Part shown: piece by piece, positions 33,788 through 42,857 of the stretch
Numbering within the stretch: the stretch's first letter is position 1
Layout: each line of letters begins with the position of its first letter
Assembly (NCBI GenBank): GCA_002082585.1
Contig: CP020563.1
Location: 4,768,001-4,832,000 of the forward strand
DNA from: Kitasatospora albolonga
GTDB taxonomy: Bacteria; Actinomycetota; Actinomycetes; Streptomycetales; Streptomycetaceae
DNA length: 64,000 nt
Reading direction: 5' to 3'
Position numbers and translations under genes: made by a program
Notes under the pieces: model-generated
Database searches by the model: none
Told to the model about the DNA's origin: nothing
What the model saw: only the letters and a program-made list of their open reading frames with translations

Positions 33788-34963
33788 TCACCCCCGCCCC
33801 AGCACCACCGTCCCCGACGAGCAGAACCAGCCGCCCGTCCCCGAGGCCACCGCCAGCTCCGGGAGGCGCCCGCCCGCCTTGTGGACCTGGCGCTCCCCGG
33901 CCTCGCCGCGCAACTGGCGTACCGCCTCCACCAGCAGGAACAGCCCGCGCATCCCGGGATGGCAGGCGGAGAGGCCGCCGCCGTCCGTGTTCACCGGGAG
34001 CTCGCCGCGCAGGCCCGTGCGGCCCTTCTCCACGAACGCGCCGCCCTCCCCCTTCGCGCAGAACCCCAGGTCCTCCAGTGTCACCAGCGTCATGTACGTG
34101 AACGCGTCGTAGATCTCCGCCAGGTCGATGTCGGCGGGGCGCACCCCGGCGCGTTCGAAGGCCAGGCGGCCCGAGACGGCGGCGGGGGAGACCGTGAAGT
34201 CCTCCCACTCCGACATCGTGGCGTGCGAGACGTGCTCCCCGGCGCCCAGGACCCACACCGGGGCCTTCGCCGTGTCCGGTACGTACTCCTCGGCGGCCAG
34301 CAGCACCGCGCAGCCCCCGTCGCTGCGGATGCAGCAGTGCAGTCTGGTGAACGGGTCCGCGATCATCGGGCCGGAGAGGACCTCGTCGACCGTGATCGGG
34401 GTGCGGAACATCGCCTCCGGGTTGGCCGCCGCGTTCGCCCGCGCCTGTACGGCCACCTCGGCGAGCTGTTCCAGGGTCGTGCCGTACTCGTGCATGTGGC
34501 GGCGGGCGGCCATCGCGTACTTGGCGATCAGGCTGTGCCCGTACGGCACCTCGAACTGGAGCGGCCCCCGCGCCCCGAACGACAGGTTCGACGTGCGGCG
34601 GCCCGCCCTGATGTCGGCCCGTGCCGTCGACCCGTAGACCAGGAGTACCGCCCTGGCCCGGCCCGCCGCGATGGCGTCCGCCGCGTGGGCGGCCATCACC
34701 TCCCAGGTGGCGCCGCCCACCGCCGTGGAGTCGACCCAGGTGGGCCGCAGCCCCAGGTACTCCGCGACCTCTACCGGGGCCAGCGTCCCGAGCCCGGCGG
34801 AGGCGAAGCCGTCGACCACCGAGCGGTCCAGGCCGGAGTCGGCCAGCGCGCGGCGGGCCGCCTGGGCGTGCAGGGCGTAGGGGGTGGCGTCGTCGACGCG
34901 TCCGCAGTCCGCGAGGGAGATGCCGACGACAGCGACCTTGCGGGGGTGGCGGGAGGCGGGCAT
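33788..34963 (-). CDS. Ltp-type thiolase-fold protein (lipid-transfer/aldolase family)
   Basis: 391 residues with the thiolase fold (VAVVGISLADCG, ALADSGLDRSVVDGF, GGLSACHPGMRGLFLLVEAV) and the Ltp hallmark EIYDAFTYMTLVTLEDLGFC followed by GEGGAFVEKG. The position of the usual nucleophilic cysteine reads STAVGGATWEVM, without cysteine, as in Ltp2 retro-aldolases of steroid side-chain degradation. Such proteins need a DUF35 partner; candidates are at 30160 and 44247. The operator ends four bases before ATG and no ribosome site exists, suggesting leaderless expression. Confidence 0.9.
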   Translation of the reverse strand: MPASRHPRKVAVVGISLADCGRVDDATPYALHAQAARRALADSGLDRSVVDGFASAGLGTLAPVEVAEYLGLRPTWVDSTAVGGATWEVMAAHAADAIAAGRARAVLLVYGSTARADIRAGRRTSNLSFGARGPLQFEVPYGHSLIAKYAMAARRHMHEYGTTLEQLAEVAVQARANAAANPEAMFRTPITVDEVLSGPMIADPFTRLHCCIRSDGGCAVLLAAEEYVPDTAKAPVWVLGAGEHVSHATMSEWEDFTVSPAAVSGRLAFERAGVRPADIDLAEIYDAFTYMTLVTLEDLGFCAKGEGGAFVEKGRTGLRGELPVNTDGGGLSACHPGMRGLFLLVEAVRQLRGEAGERQVHKAGGRLPELAVASGTGGWFCSSGTVVLGRG

Positions 34964-34967
34964 GAAT

Positions 34968-34982
34968 CTGACGGTACATCAG
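34968..34982. promoter_or_regulatory. Palindromic operator CTGACG-GTA-CATCAG
   Basis: Eleven of twelve arm positions match. It lies directly before the Ltp-type gene start, in the divergent region shared with the acyl-CoA dehydrogenase gene. Confidence 0.72.
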
Positions 34983-35139
34983 ATAGGGGGAGTCGGAACC
35001 GTCGGTGCGTGCTCCTCGGGGAGGGGCGCGGTTATGCGGTGCGCGCGACTCGGGGAGGGGTGCGGTTGTGCGGTGCGCGTGGCTTCCGCGTCCATGCCTG
35101 CGTGCGGGACCCTGGGAATCGCCGCTCTCCGCACCTAAT

Positions 35140-35154
35140 ATGACGACCCGTCAG
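35140..35154. promoter_or_regulatory. Palindromic operator ATGACG-ACC-CGTCAG
   Basis: Eleven of twelve arm positions match. It overlaps a -10-like TAATAT (35136-35141) and lies 39 bp upstream of the acyl-CoA dehydrogenase start. Confidence 0.72.
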
Positions 35155-35193
35155 ATCGGGGACCGCCGGTCCCTGAGGGGAAGGAGCCCGACC

Positions 35194-36507
35194 GTGGACG
35201 CCGCCTTCACCGCGGAACAGGACGAGATCCGCCGCACCCTGCGCGAACTGCTCGCCAAGCACGGCGGACCTCGCGAGGTCCGCGCCGCCGTAGGTACCCC
35301 CGAGGGCCACGACCCGGCCCTGTGGCACCGGCTCGCCCGGGAGCTCGGGCTGCCGGGGTTGGCGCTCGGGGAGGAGTACGGCGGCGTCGGCTGCACCGCC
35401 ACCGAGCTGGCCCTCGCCTGCGAGGAGACGGGCCGCGCCCTGCTGCCCTCCCCGCTGCTCGCCACCGCCGTACTCGCCGCCCCCCTGATCACCGCCCTGG
35501 GCACCCCCGGTCAGCGCGCCCGGCTGCTGCCCCGGATCGCCGACGGGACCCTCACCGCCGCCCTCGCCGTCCCCGGCGGGTCGATGGCCACCGCCCTCGG
35601 CCTCACCGCCGACAACCGGGCCGCAGCCTGGGCGGGCGGCGGCCGGGCCGGTGGCGTCCAGGCCCGCCGGGACCCCGAGGGCGGCGGCTGGCGGCTGTAC
35701 GGGGAGGCGGACCGGGTGCTGGACGGGCACAGCGCCGGGCTCCTCCTGGTCGCCGCCCACACCGGGGGCTACCCGCGCAGCCGGACGCTCCTGTTCCTGG
35801 TCTCCGCCGAGGCGCCCGCCCGGGCCCCGGTCCCCGCTGAGGCGCCTGCCCCGGTCCCGGTCCCCGCCGAGGTGTCCGCTCCGGTCGACGGGCTGACACG
35901 TACCCGGCTGACCTCCATGGACGAGACCCGGCCCCTCGCCCGCGTCGAGCTGCGTGACACCCCGGCCGAACTCCTGGGCACGGACGACGCCGTGGACGGT
36001 ACGGACGTCTGCGGCGCGCTCGCCGACACCGGGTGCACCGCCGCCGCCGTGCTGGCCGCCGAGGCGGTCGGGGCGGCGGCGGGCGCGCTGGAGAGGACCG
36101 TGGCGTACGTGAAGGAGCGCGAGCAGTTCGGCCGGGCCATCGGGTCGTTCCAGGCGGTCAAACACCGCCTCGCGGACCTGTACGTACGGGTGGAGGCGGC
36201 CCGCTCCGCCGCGTACCACGCCGCCCGGGACCCGGCGGCGGGCCCGCTCGCGCTGGCCCAGGCGCTGGAGGCGGCCCGGATCGTGGCCGGTGAGGCCGTG
36301 CAGCTGCACGGGGGGATCGGCTTCACCTGGGAGCACGAGGCGCATCTGTACGTGAAGCGGGCGGCGGCGGACGAGCTGCTCTTCGGGCCCGTCCACCGGC
36401 TGCGCGACCACGCGGCGGGGCGGGCCGGGCTGTTCGGGGACGTAACGTCGCGGAGTCTGGCGTACGGGACCTCCGCAACGGGTGCCGCGCGCGGGGCGGC
36501 CGTCTGA
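35194..36507 (+). CDS. Acyl-CoA dehydrogenase (FadE-like)
   Basis: 437 residues. N-terminal helical domain (FTAEQDEIRRTLRELL), EEYGGVGCTATELALACEETG, and C-terminal YVKEREQFGRAIGSFQAVKHRLADLYVRVEAAR plus QLHGGIGFTWEHEAHLYVKR. Within the middle domain the usual flavin-binding stretch is shortened and an insert of Ala/Pro/Val repeats (PAEAPAPVPVPAEV) lies near residue 215, as in some heteromeric steroid FadE subunits that lack full FAD contacts. GTG 35194 with GGGGAAGGAG upstream. Divergent from the Ltp gene under paired operators. Confidence 0.92.
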   Translation: MDAAFTAEQDEIRRTLRELLAKHGGPREVRAAVGTPEGHDPALWHRLARELGLPGLALGEEYGGVGCTATELALACEETGRALLPSPLLATAVLAAPLITALGTPGQRARLLPRIADGTLTAALAVPGGSMATALGLTADNRAAAWAGGGRAGGVQARRDPEGGGWRLYGEADRVLDGHSAGLLLVAAHTGGYPRSRTLLFLVSAEAPARAPVPAEAPAPVPVPAEVSAPVDGLTRTRLTSMDETRPLARVELRDTPAELLGTDDAVDGTDVCGALADTGCTAAAVLAAEAVGAAAGALERTVAYVKEREQFGRAIGSFQAVKHRLADLYVRVEAARSAAYHAARDPAAGPLALAQALEAARIVAGEAVQLHGGIGFTWEHEAHLYVKRAAADELLFGPVHRLRDHAAGRAGLFGDVTSRSLAYGTSATGAARGAAV

Positions 36508-37001
36508 TGGCCGGTGGTGCCGACGGCCGGGCTGTCCGGGCCGTCCAGAAGGTCTCCTCCACCCGCGCCTTCGCGAAGCTCGCCCCGCACGTCGTCCCCG
36601 TCCTGGACCGCACCGTGCACCGGCTCACCCGGGGCCGGGTGCTGCCCAGCGCCCGGATGCTGCCGGGGCTCGTCCTGACCGTGCCGGGCGCGCGCACCGG
36701 GCGGCCGAGGGTGACCCCGCTGGCCTGTATGCCGGAGGGGGAGGCGGAAAGCACCTGGATTCTCGTCGGCAGCAACTTCGGCCGTACGGGGCATCCGGCC
36801 TGGACCGCGAATCTGCTGGCCCGCCCGGACGAGGCCGTCATCAGCTGGCGCGGCCGGTCCATTCCGGTACGGGCGCGGCTGCTGGAGGGGGCGGAGCGGG
36901 AGGAGGTGTGGCGGGTGGCGCTGACGTTCTGGCCGCCGTACGCGGCGTACCAGGCGCGGGTGGAGCGGCAGATCCGGCTCTTCCGGCTGGAGCGGCGGTA
37001 G
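36507..37001 (+). CDS. Nitroreductase-family deazaflavin (F420)-dependent oxidoreductase
   Basis: 164 residues of the DDN-like split-barrel family: LPGLVLTVPGARTGRPRVTPLACM, WILVGSNFGRTGHPAWTANLLA and VISWRGRSIPVRARLL. Known members use reduced coenzyme F420 for two-electron reductions, including of quinones and unsaturated rings. The start ATG overlaps the FadE stop by one base (TGATG), so it is coupled and probably belongs to the same regulon. Confidence 0.9.
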   Translation: MAGGADGRAVRAVQKVSSTRAFAKLAPHVVPVLDRTVHRLTRGRVLPSARMLPGLVLTVPGARTGRPRVTPLACMPEGEAESTWILVGSNFGRTGHPAWTANLLARPDEAVISWRGRSIPVRARLLEGAEREEVWRVALTFWPPYAAYQARVERQIRLFRLERR

Positions 37002-37040
37002 CCGCTGCGCGCAGCTGCTCGTCGGGGGCGTCCGGGTACG

Positions 37041-37085
37041 CCGACGGCGGACCACCGGCAGGGGTGCGTGGTGGTCCGCCGTCGG
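37041..37085. terminator. Bidirectional hairpin terminator
   Basis: Perfect 16-bp stem CCGACGGCGGACCACC with its complement and a 13-base loop, placed between the convergent F420-oxidoreductase and TetR genes. Confidence 0.85.
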
Positions 37086-37107
37086 TGCGACAGGACGTGC
37101 CGGTGGG

Positions 37108-37755
37108 CTACTTGGTGGGCTTCTTGCCGGTGATGCCGAGGTGCACCAACAGCGCCAGGTTCGGGCGCAGTTCGGCCTGCTTCACGCCCCAGGTGGTGAA
37201 CCCCTTCTGGTGCGAGGCGACCGCCGCCAGCATCGCGACCAGGGAGCCCGCCATCGCGGCGGCGCTGACGTCCTTGTCGACCTTGCCCTTGGCCTGGAGC
37301 TCCTTCACCGAATCGGTGAGGGAGTTGGTGACCGAGTTCAGGATCTTCATACGGATCTTGTAGAACCGTTTGTCGCCCTCGGCCGCGCCGAGGTCGATCA
37401 CGCGGAGGATCGCGTCGTTGCGGCGCCAGAAGTCGAGGAACCCTTCGACGAGTTCCTCGGCCGTCTGCCAGCCGGCCTTGCCGACCCAGGAGCGTCCGGC
37501 GACCAGTTCGGTCAGTCCGGCGCCCTCCTTGGCGACTTCCTCGGCGATTTCGAGGACGGCGCCCTCCACATCGGGGAAGTACTGGTAGAAAGTCGCGGGT
37601 GAAGTCCCGGCCTTCCGGGCGACGTCGATGACTTTGACGTCCCGGTACGGCGAGGAGCTGAGCATCTCGCTGAGGCAGTCGAGCAGCTTCTGCCGCGTCG
37701 CCTGACCGCGTCGACCGGCCACGCGGCCGTCGACGGTACGTACTTGTCCTGTCAT
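37108..37755 (-). CDS. TetR-family transcriptional regulator
   Basis: 215 residues. N-terminal HTH: RRGQATRQKLLDCLSEML, VKVIDVARKAGTSPATFYQY, FPDVEGAVLEIAEEVA. The helical ligand domain includes LVEGFLDFWRRNDAILRVID, RFYKIRMKILNSVTNSLTDS and AAAMAGSLVAMLAAVA. The LDFWRRNDAILRV pattern is typical of TetR proteins linked to lipid and acyl-CoA catabolism in actinobacteria. It is the only TetR gene here, lies next to FadE, and a degenerate copy of the CTGACG palindrome overlaps its start codon, so it is the leading candidate to bind the eight operators (inference). Confidence 0.93.
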   Translation of the reverse strand: MTGQVRTVDGRVAGRRGQATRQKLLDCLSEMLSSSPYRDVKVIDVARKAGTSPATFYQYFPDVEGAVLEIAEEVAKEGAGLTELVAGRSWVGKAGWQTAEELVEGFLDFWRRNDAILRVIDLGAAEGDKRFYKIRMKILNSVTNSLTDSVKELQAKGKVDKDVSAAAMAGSLVAMLAAVASHQKGFTTWGVKQAELRPNLALLVHLGITGKKPTK

Positions 37756-37763
37756 GCCGTCAG
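37749..37763. promoter_or_regulatory. Degenerate operator over the TetR start codon
   Basis: CTGTCA-TGC-CGTCAG matches 10 of 12 arm positions of the consensus and covers the ATG. It would fit autoregulation, but it is the weakest copy. Confidence 0.4.
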
Positions 37764-38203
37764 CTTACCGAGGGGCGGTGGGAGCGCGATTCGGCCGACT
37801 GCAAATGGGGAACGCCGCAGGACCGGCGGGGTGCGGGGGCGCGGAACGAATGTTTTCGGCCGCTGTGGTGGCGGCGGGCGCGAGGGCCGGTCCAGGGCCT
37901 GATTCCGGCCGCGCGAACCAGTGGCGACCGGCCGCGCCGGACTGCGGTGACGGGCCGGGCCGGGCCTGGCGGCGGTGGCCGCGGTGTGTGGCTGGCGAAA
38001 GTGTTATCAACAGCCTGTGGACAACTTCGGTGGACAACTTTCGTCCACATGGTGACCGCGCCTTCATTATCCGAGCAAATGTTCCCTATGGGGCGTTCGG
38101 CGTCTGCCGGGGCGCGCCGGGTCGGCTGCGACGTTACGTTGACTGTGACGGGCGTCACGGCGACGGGGCCGCGACGGAACCGCGACGGAAGGGACCGGGC
38201 CCC
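37756..38203. other. 448-bp intergenic region with locally AT-rich core
   Basis: No gene seen. 37990-38095 is clearly AT-richer than its surroundings and holds the DnaA-box-like cluster. A dyad GTGACG-GG-CGTCAC lies at 38145-38158 before the VOC gene. Confidence 0.6.
38004..38049. promoter_or_regulatory. Cluster of four DnaA-box-like 9-mers
   Basis: TTATCAACA at 38004, TGTGGACAA at 38016 (perfect reverse complement of TTGTCCACA), GGTGGACAA at 38029 (8/9) and TCGTCCACA at 38041 (8/9). The starts are 12-13 bp apart. The last two also form the inverted repeat GTGGAC-N7-GTCCAC. This may be a DnaA-binding cluster or a dyad operator. Confidence 0.5.
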
Positions 38204-39013
38204 ATGGCCGCATTCGCGCACTCGGCGCCGTGCTGGGTGGACGTGCAGCTCTCCGACCTCGAAGCGGGCAAACGCTTCTACGGCGGCCTCTTCGGCTGGA
38301 CCTTCCGCGCGGGCGACGGCATGCCCTTCGCGGACGCCCTGAGCGGCGGCAGGCTCGTCGCCGCCCTCGCCGCCAAGAAGGACGGGCGGATGCCGACCGC
38401 CTGGGGCGTCTACTTCGCCACCGAGGACATCCGGGCCACCGTCGCCGCGATCCGCGAGCACGGCGGCCAGATCATCACCGACCCCGTACGGGCGGGCCGG
38501 GCCGGGATCGTGGCGCAGGCCGCCGACCCCGGGGGCGCGGTCTTCGGCCTCTGGCAGCCGGAGGAGCGCGAGGGCTTCGAGAAGCAGAACGAGCCCGGCT
38601 CCTTCTGCTGGACCGAGGTCCACACCCGCCGCCCGGAGAGCGTGGACCCCTTCTACGAGAAGGTCTTCGGCTTCCGGGGCACCGGCCTGGACGAGGCGGG
38701 CAACGACGTCTCCGGCGACGCCGAGGCGCTGGTCGACTTCCGGATGTGGTCGCCCGAGGGCACCGAGCCCGGCCCGGACACCGCCGTGGGGGGCCGCAGC
38801 GTCATCACGGACGCGTTCCCCGCCGAGCTGCCCAGCTACTTCCTCACCTACTTCGCCGTGGCCGACTGCGAGGCGGCGGCCGAACTCGCCGTACAGCTCG
38901 GCGGCCGGGTCTCCGCACCGCCCTTCGACATCCCGTACGGGCGGATGGCCGTCCTCCACGACGACCAGGGCGCCCTCTTCGCCGTACTGCAACCGAGAGA
39001 GCTGCTTCCGTAA
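38204..39013 (+). CDS. VOC family protein with two glyoxalase domains
   Basis: 269 residues in two tandem VOC modules. Module 1 is APCWVDVQLSDLEAGKRFYGG to DPGGAVFGLWQP. Module 2 starts GSFCWTEVHTRRPESVDPFYEK and ends YGRMAVLHDDQGALFAVLQP. This matches the hydroxylase/CFP-30-like double-domain group in Streptomyces, often secondary-metabolism associated; no reaction is proven. ATG 38204 follows AGGGACC. It lies upstream of afsK on the same strand. Confidence 0.88.
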   Translation: MAAFAHSAPCWVDVQLSDLEAGKRFYGGLFGWTFRAGDGMPFADALSGGRLVAALAAKKDGRMPTAWGVYFATEDIRATVAAIREHGGQIITDPVRAGRAGIVAQAADPGGAVFGLWQPEEREGFEKQNEPGSFCWTEVHTRRPESVDPFYEKVFGFRGTGLDEAGNDVSGDAEALVDFRMWSPEGTEPGPDTAVGGRSVITDAFPAELPSYFLTYFAVADCEAAAELAVQLGGRVSAPPFDIPYGRMAVLHDDQGALFAVLQPRELLP

Positions 39014-39241
39014 CCCGTACGCGTACCGGTGTGGGCGAGAATCAGCCGAAGTGACATGAGACACCCCCATCCGCCCCCGGGTTCGCAACCGGCGCCCGAG
39101 CCAGGAAGAATCAGGGTGCGCACCGCCAGGCGGTGCCCAGCGGTGAGACGCTGCGCAGGCCGGGAATCGCACCGGGCGGTGACGGGCGGTAGTTCGCGGG
39201 CTTCGTTCCTGAGGCCAGTAGGGGGAGGTGGCAGGCACGTG

Positions 39242-41668
39242 ATGGAGCAGCTGACGCAGCACGACCCGAGACGGATCGGCCCGTTCGAGGTGCTGGGACG
39301 GCTCGGGGCCGGCGGCATGGGGCTGGTCTATCTCGCCCGGTCGGCGTCGGGCCGACGGGTGGCGATCAAGACGGTACGGACGGAGCTCGCCGAGGACCAG
39401 CTCTTCCGGGTCCGCTTCACGCGCGAGGTGGAGGCCGCCCGCGCGGTCAGCGGGTTCTACACCGCCGCCGTGGTCGACGCCGACCCGCGCGCCGCCGTGC
39501 CGTGGCTGGCCACCGCCTATGTGCCCGCGCCCTCGCTCGAGGAAATAGTGAACGAGTGCGGCCCCATGCCGACCCAGGCCGTGCGCTGGCTGGCCGCGGG
39601 CATCGCCGAGGCCCTCCAGTCCATCCACGGCGCCGGGCTCGTCCACCGCGACATGAAGCCCTCCAACGTGCTCGTCGTGGAGGACGGCCCCCGGGTCATC
39701 GACTTCGGCATCGCGTCCGGCGTCTCCAACACCCGGCTGACCATGACGAACGTCGCCGTCGGCACCCCCGCCTACATGTCGCCCGAGCAGGCCCGCGACT
39801 CGCGCAGCGTCACCGGGGCCAGCGACATCTTCTCGCTGGGCTCGACACTGGTCTTCGCCGCCACCGGCCACGCCCCCTTCCACGGGGCCAACCCGGTCGA
39901 GACGGTGTTCATGCTGCTGCGCGAGGGGCCCGACCTGGAAGGGCTGCCGGACGACCTGCGCCCGCTGATCGAGTCCTGCATGCAGATGGACGCCTCCCGG
40001 CGCCCCAGCCCCGCCGACCTCCAGGCCCAGCTCTCCCCGCACCTCTTCGCCTCCGGCGGCGACGACAGCGGTACGGCGTCGGCCTGGCTGCCCTCGCAGG
40101 CCACCGCCATGATCGAACGGCGCCGGGGAGGCGGCCGGACCGCCCCGCCCGCCCCCACCGCGCCCCCGCCGCGCCCTCCGCAGCCCCCGCGCGCGCCGGA
40201 GCCCGCCCCCGCCCCGGACCGGGGGCCCGAGTGGGGCGGCGGCGACCTGCGCTCGCCCTCCCCGCGCTCCTCGCCCGCGCCGGTCTCCGCCCTGCCGTCC
40301 GCCCCGGCCCCGGACGGCGGCCCCGTCCACCTGCCCGGGGCGAAGGTGCCGATCGGGCCCGGGCCGCGTGCGGGGGAGGGGCGAGGTGCCGCCGCCGCGC
40401 ACCCGGCCGCCGCGACGGGCTGGGTCCGCCCGCCCGCCGGACCGAACGGCCCGGCCGGTCCGTCCACGGCCCCCACCGCCCCCGTACCGGCTCCGGGTCC
40501 TTCCCCGGACACCGCACCGCCCGCCGCCCCCGACCGCTGGCGGCCCTGGCGCTTCCGCATGTCCAACGACGTGTGGGGGACGCCGGTCGTCTTCGGTGAC
40601 CTGCTGTACGTGACGTCCTTCGAGATCCACGCCCTGGACGTGGGCAACGGGCGGCGCCAGTTCAAGACCCGGGACGTGGCCTGGGCGATGGCGGTGGAGG
40701 GCGGCCGCATCCACGCCTCGGACGGCCCGTCCCTGTACGCCCTGGACGCGGCGACCGGCACCGAGCAGTGGCGGCTCCGGACCGACGCCTGGGTGTACGC
40801 GCTCAAGGCCGACCGGGGCACGGTCCTGACCGCGACCCGCGGTGGCGGCGTCCAGGGGTGGGAGGCGTCCAACGGCGACAAGCTGTGGGAGATCACCGGG
40901 GTCCAGAGCGACTTCGAGACGGCGGAGGCCGCACCGGTCATCCACGACGGCACGGTCTACGTCTGGCAGGACGCCCGGCTGCGCGCGCTGGACGCCCGTA
41001 CGGGCCTGGAACGCTGGTCGTACCCGATCGGCGACGCGGCCTCCTGCGGCGGCGTCCCGGTCCGGGTCACCGCGGCCCCCGACGGCTATGTGTACATCGC
41101 GGCGGGCACCCGGGTGCTGGCCGTGGAGACCGTCTCCGGCCGGGTGCGCTGGCACTTCGAGGCCCCGGCGGTCTTCCTCTCCCCGCCCGCGTTCGCCCCG
41201 GGCCCGGCCGTCACCGGGGGCGGGGTCTACCTCGCGGACTACCTCGGTACGGTGTACGCGCTCGACGCGACGACCGGCAAGGACCGCTGGCGCATCGCCA
41301 CGGAGGCCCGCTCCTCCCTCGAACCGGTGCTCGTCGCGGTGGGCAACGTCCACGTGGGCAGCGGCAGCGCGCTCTACACCCTGGACGCGGTCACCGGCAC
41401 CCCGAAATGGCGCTTCGCGGCGGGCGGCGACGTGGTGGGCTCCCCGGTCGTGGCGGACGGCCGCGTCCACTTCGGCTCGGCGGACCATGTGCTCTACACC
41501 CTGGACGCGGCGGGCGGCCAGCTCCGCTGGAAGCTGGCCACGGGCGGCGAGATCACGGGCTCCCCGGTGGCCCAGGCGGGCGTGGTGTACGCGTGCAGCA
41601 AGGACCGCTGCGTCTACGCACTGGACGCCCTGAAGGGCACGGGCACAGGAAACAGAGCAAGAACCTGA
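39242..41668 (+). CDS. afsK: Serine/threonine protein kinase AfsK with C-terminal PQQ-type beta-propeller
   Basis: 808 residues. The kinase begins [20 protein letters not shown], with the glycine loop [19 protein letters not shown] lysine VAIKTV, catalytic [10 protein letters not shown] and DFGIAS. A Pro/Ala-rich linker spans roughly residues 290-430. The C-terminal ~370 residues are PQQ-like propeller blades ([57 protein letters not shown]). Length, start sequence and domain order match S. coelicolor AfsK, which phosphorylates AfsR to switch on afsS and antibiotic production. The start could also be GTG 39239. Confidence 0.93.
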   Translation: MEQLTQHDPRRIGPFEVLGRLGAGGMGLVYLARSASGRRVAIKTVRTELAEDQLFRVRFTREVEAARAVSGFYTAAVVDADPRAAVPWLATAYVPAPSLEEIVNECGPMPTQAVRWLAAGIAEALQSIHGAGLVHRDMKPSNVLVVEDGPRVIDFGIASGVSNTRLTMTNVAVGTPAYMSPEQARDSRSVTGASDIFSLGSTLVFAATGHAPFHGANPVETVFMLLREGPDLEGLPDDLRPLIESCMQMDASRRPSPADLQAQLSPHLFASGGDDSGTASAWLPSQATAMIERRRGGGRTAPPAPTAPPPRPPQPPRAPEPAPAPDRGPEWGGGDLRSPSPRSSPAPVSALPSAPAPDGGPVHLPGAKVPIGPGPRAGEGRGAAAAHPAAATGWVRPPAGPNGPAGPSTAPTAPVPAPGPSPDTAPPAAPDRWRPWRFRMSNDVWGTPVVFGDLLYVTSFEIHALDVGNGRRQFKTRDVAWAMAVEGGRIHASDGPSLYALDAATGTEQWRLRTDAWVYALKADRGTVLTATRGGGVQGWEASNGDKLWEITGVQSDFETAEAAPVIHDGTVYVWQDARLRALDARTGLERWSYPIGDAASCGGVPVRVTAAPDGYVYIAAGTRVLAVETVSGRVRWHFEAPAVFLSPPAFAPGPAVTGGGVYLADYLGTVYALDATTGKDRWRIATEARSSLEPVLVAVGNVHVGSGSALYTLDAVTGTPKWRFAAGGDVVGSPVVADGRVHFGSADHVLYTLDAAGGQLRWKLATGGEITGSPVAQAGVVYACSKDRCVYALDALKGTGTGNRART

Positions 41669-41700
41669 CCCTCAGCCGATGCGCCGGAAATCCAGCCGGT

Positions 41701-41801
41701 CCGGGCGCTCTCCGGCCGGTCCGGGCACTCTCCAGCGGGTCCGGGCACTCTCCGGCCGGGTCTGGGCACTTTCCGGCTGGTCCGGCCACTCTCCAGCCCG
41801 T
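41701..41801. repeat. Five 20-bp tandem repeats downstream of afsK
   Basis: Degenerate units of the type CCGGGCACTCTCCGGCCGGT repeat from 41701 to 41801 with one slipped base, beginning 33 bp after the afsK stop. Confidence 0.8.
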
Positions 41802-41894
41802 CCGGCGTTTGAGGACGGAACCCTCGACGGGGTGACCGTCAGCTCCAAGGGGCCGGGTGCGCCGGAAATCCCAGCCCGTCCGGCGCTTGAGGAC
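41793..41894. repeat. Two copies of a Streptomyces-type intergenic repeat (AGCCCGTCCGGCG...TGAGGAC)
   Basis: 41793-41816 and 41871-41894 are identical except one base. Related CAGCCCSTCCGGCGNTTGAGG sequences are common between genes in Streptomyces chromosomes. Function unknown. Confidence 0.7.
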
Positions 41895-41916
41895 GCCCCC
41901 CCCGGCAGGGGCACCG

Positions 41917-42630
41917 TCACCCCTGACGAGGCGGCGGCGGAGGCGGCGGCCGATGCGGCGGATGCACCGGGTCCCGAGGGTCCGACTCCGCCGACGGCAC
42001 CTCGGGATGCGACGGATACGACGGATACGACCGCGTCCGCCCGTCCTGGGGATCGGGCCCCACATACGGGTCCACCTCCGGCTCCGGCCACGGCGTCGTC
42101 TGCACGGACATCCCCGGCTCCTGCGTGGGCGGCCAGGTGTCCACCTGATCCGGCGCGGGCGCGGCGTACGGCTCCGGCGCCGACCGAGCCCTCCGCCCTT
42201 GGCCCCGGTCCCGCCCCCGACCCCGCCCCGTCATCAGCAGCGCCCCGATCAGCATCAGCACCCCGCCCGCGGCCGCGTTCGCCACCCCCACCTGCAACCC
42301 CGCCCCGTCCCCGCCCACCACCAGCGACCCCGCCGCCTGCCCCTGGCGGACCATCCACAGGATCGTGAAGCCCAGCACCACCACCCCCGCGAACGCGACC
42401 ACGATCCGCGACCGCACCACCACCCCCGCGATCACCAGCAGCGCCGCGAACAGGAACGGCAGCAGGATCGAGACCAGCACCCCCGACTCCGTGGCGGTGA
42501 TCCCGCCGAACAGGTCCCGCACCCGGTAGTCCTGCCCCGCCCGTCCGGCGTACCAGTCGCGGAACGGGCTCAGCACGGCGGACACCGCCCCGGCGAGGGC
42601 GACGAGTGAGCCGAGGATGTTGCGGATCAT
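41917..42630 (-). CDS. Membrane protein with proline-rich cytoplasmic tail
   Basis: 237 residues. Four membrane helices (MIRNILGSLVALAGAVSAVL; LVSILLPFLFAALLVIAGVV; IVVAFAGVVVLGFTILW; ANAAAGGVLMLIGALLM), then a ~95-residue disordered tail rich in Pro/Asp/Glu ending in PHRPPPPPPPRQG. ATG 42630 has GGAGG nearby; an upstream start would add arginine-rich junk. Convergent with afsK. Function unknown. Confidence 0.75.
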   Translation of the reverse strand: MIRNILGSLVALAGAVSAVLSPFRDWYAGRAGQDYRVRDLFGGITATESGVLVSILLPFLFAALLVIAGVVVRSRIVVAFAGVVVLGFTILWMVRQGQAAGSLVVGGDGAGLQVGVANAAAGGVLMLIGALLMTGRGRGRDRGQGRRARSAPEPYAAPAPDQVDTWPPTQEPGMSVQTTPWPEPEVDPYVGPDPQDGRTRSYPSYPSHPEVPSAESDPRDPVHPPHRPPPPPPPRQG

Positions 42631-42857
42631 CGTCAGCCTCCAACGGCGTACGGCGAACACCCCCCGCACGGCCGACGCTACGCCGGGACGATCACCCCCG
42701 CCACGCGGACGCGGCCGCCCGCCGCGCGGATGCCCCGGCCCGTGGACCATGACGGGACCGTGACAGGCTCATGACCTACGAGCTGTCCGCACCCGGCATG
42801 CTGGGCACGGACAGAGCAAGGAACGGCAGACGACCGACAACAAGGGGGGCTGCGTCC

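Noticed and set aside
38145..38158. Palindrome GTGACG-GG-CGTCAC before the double VOC gene as a ninth operator
   Set aside because: The arms differ (GTGACG) and the spacer is two bases, not three. Kept only as a note in the intergenic entry.
37760..41488. Very long minus-strand open frame (over 1200 codons) opposite afsK
   Set aside because: It is antisense to the clearly conserved AfsK kinase and propeller, and its translation is Arg/Gly/Val-rich low complexity. Long spurious frames are expected at this GC content.
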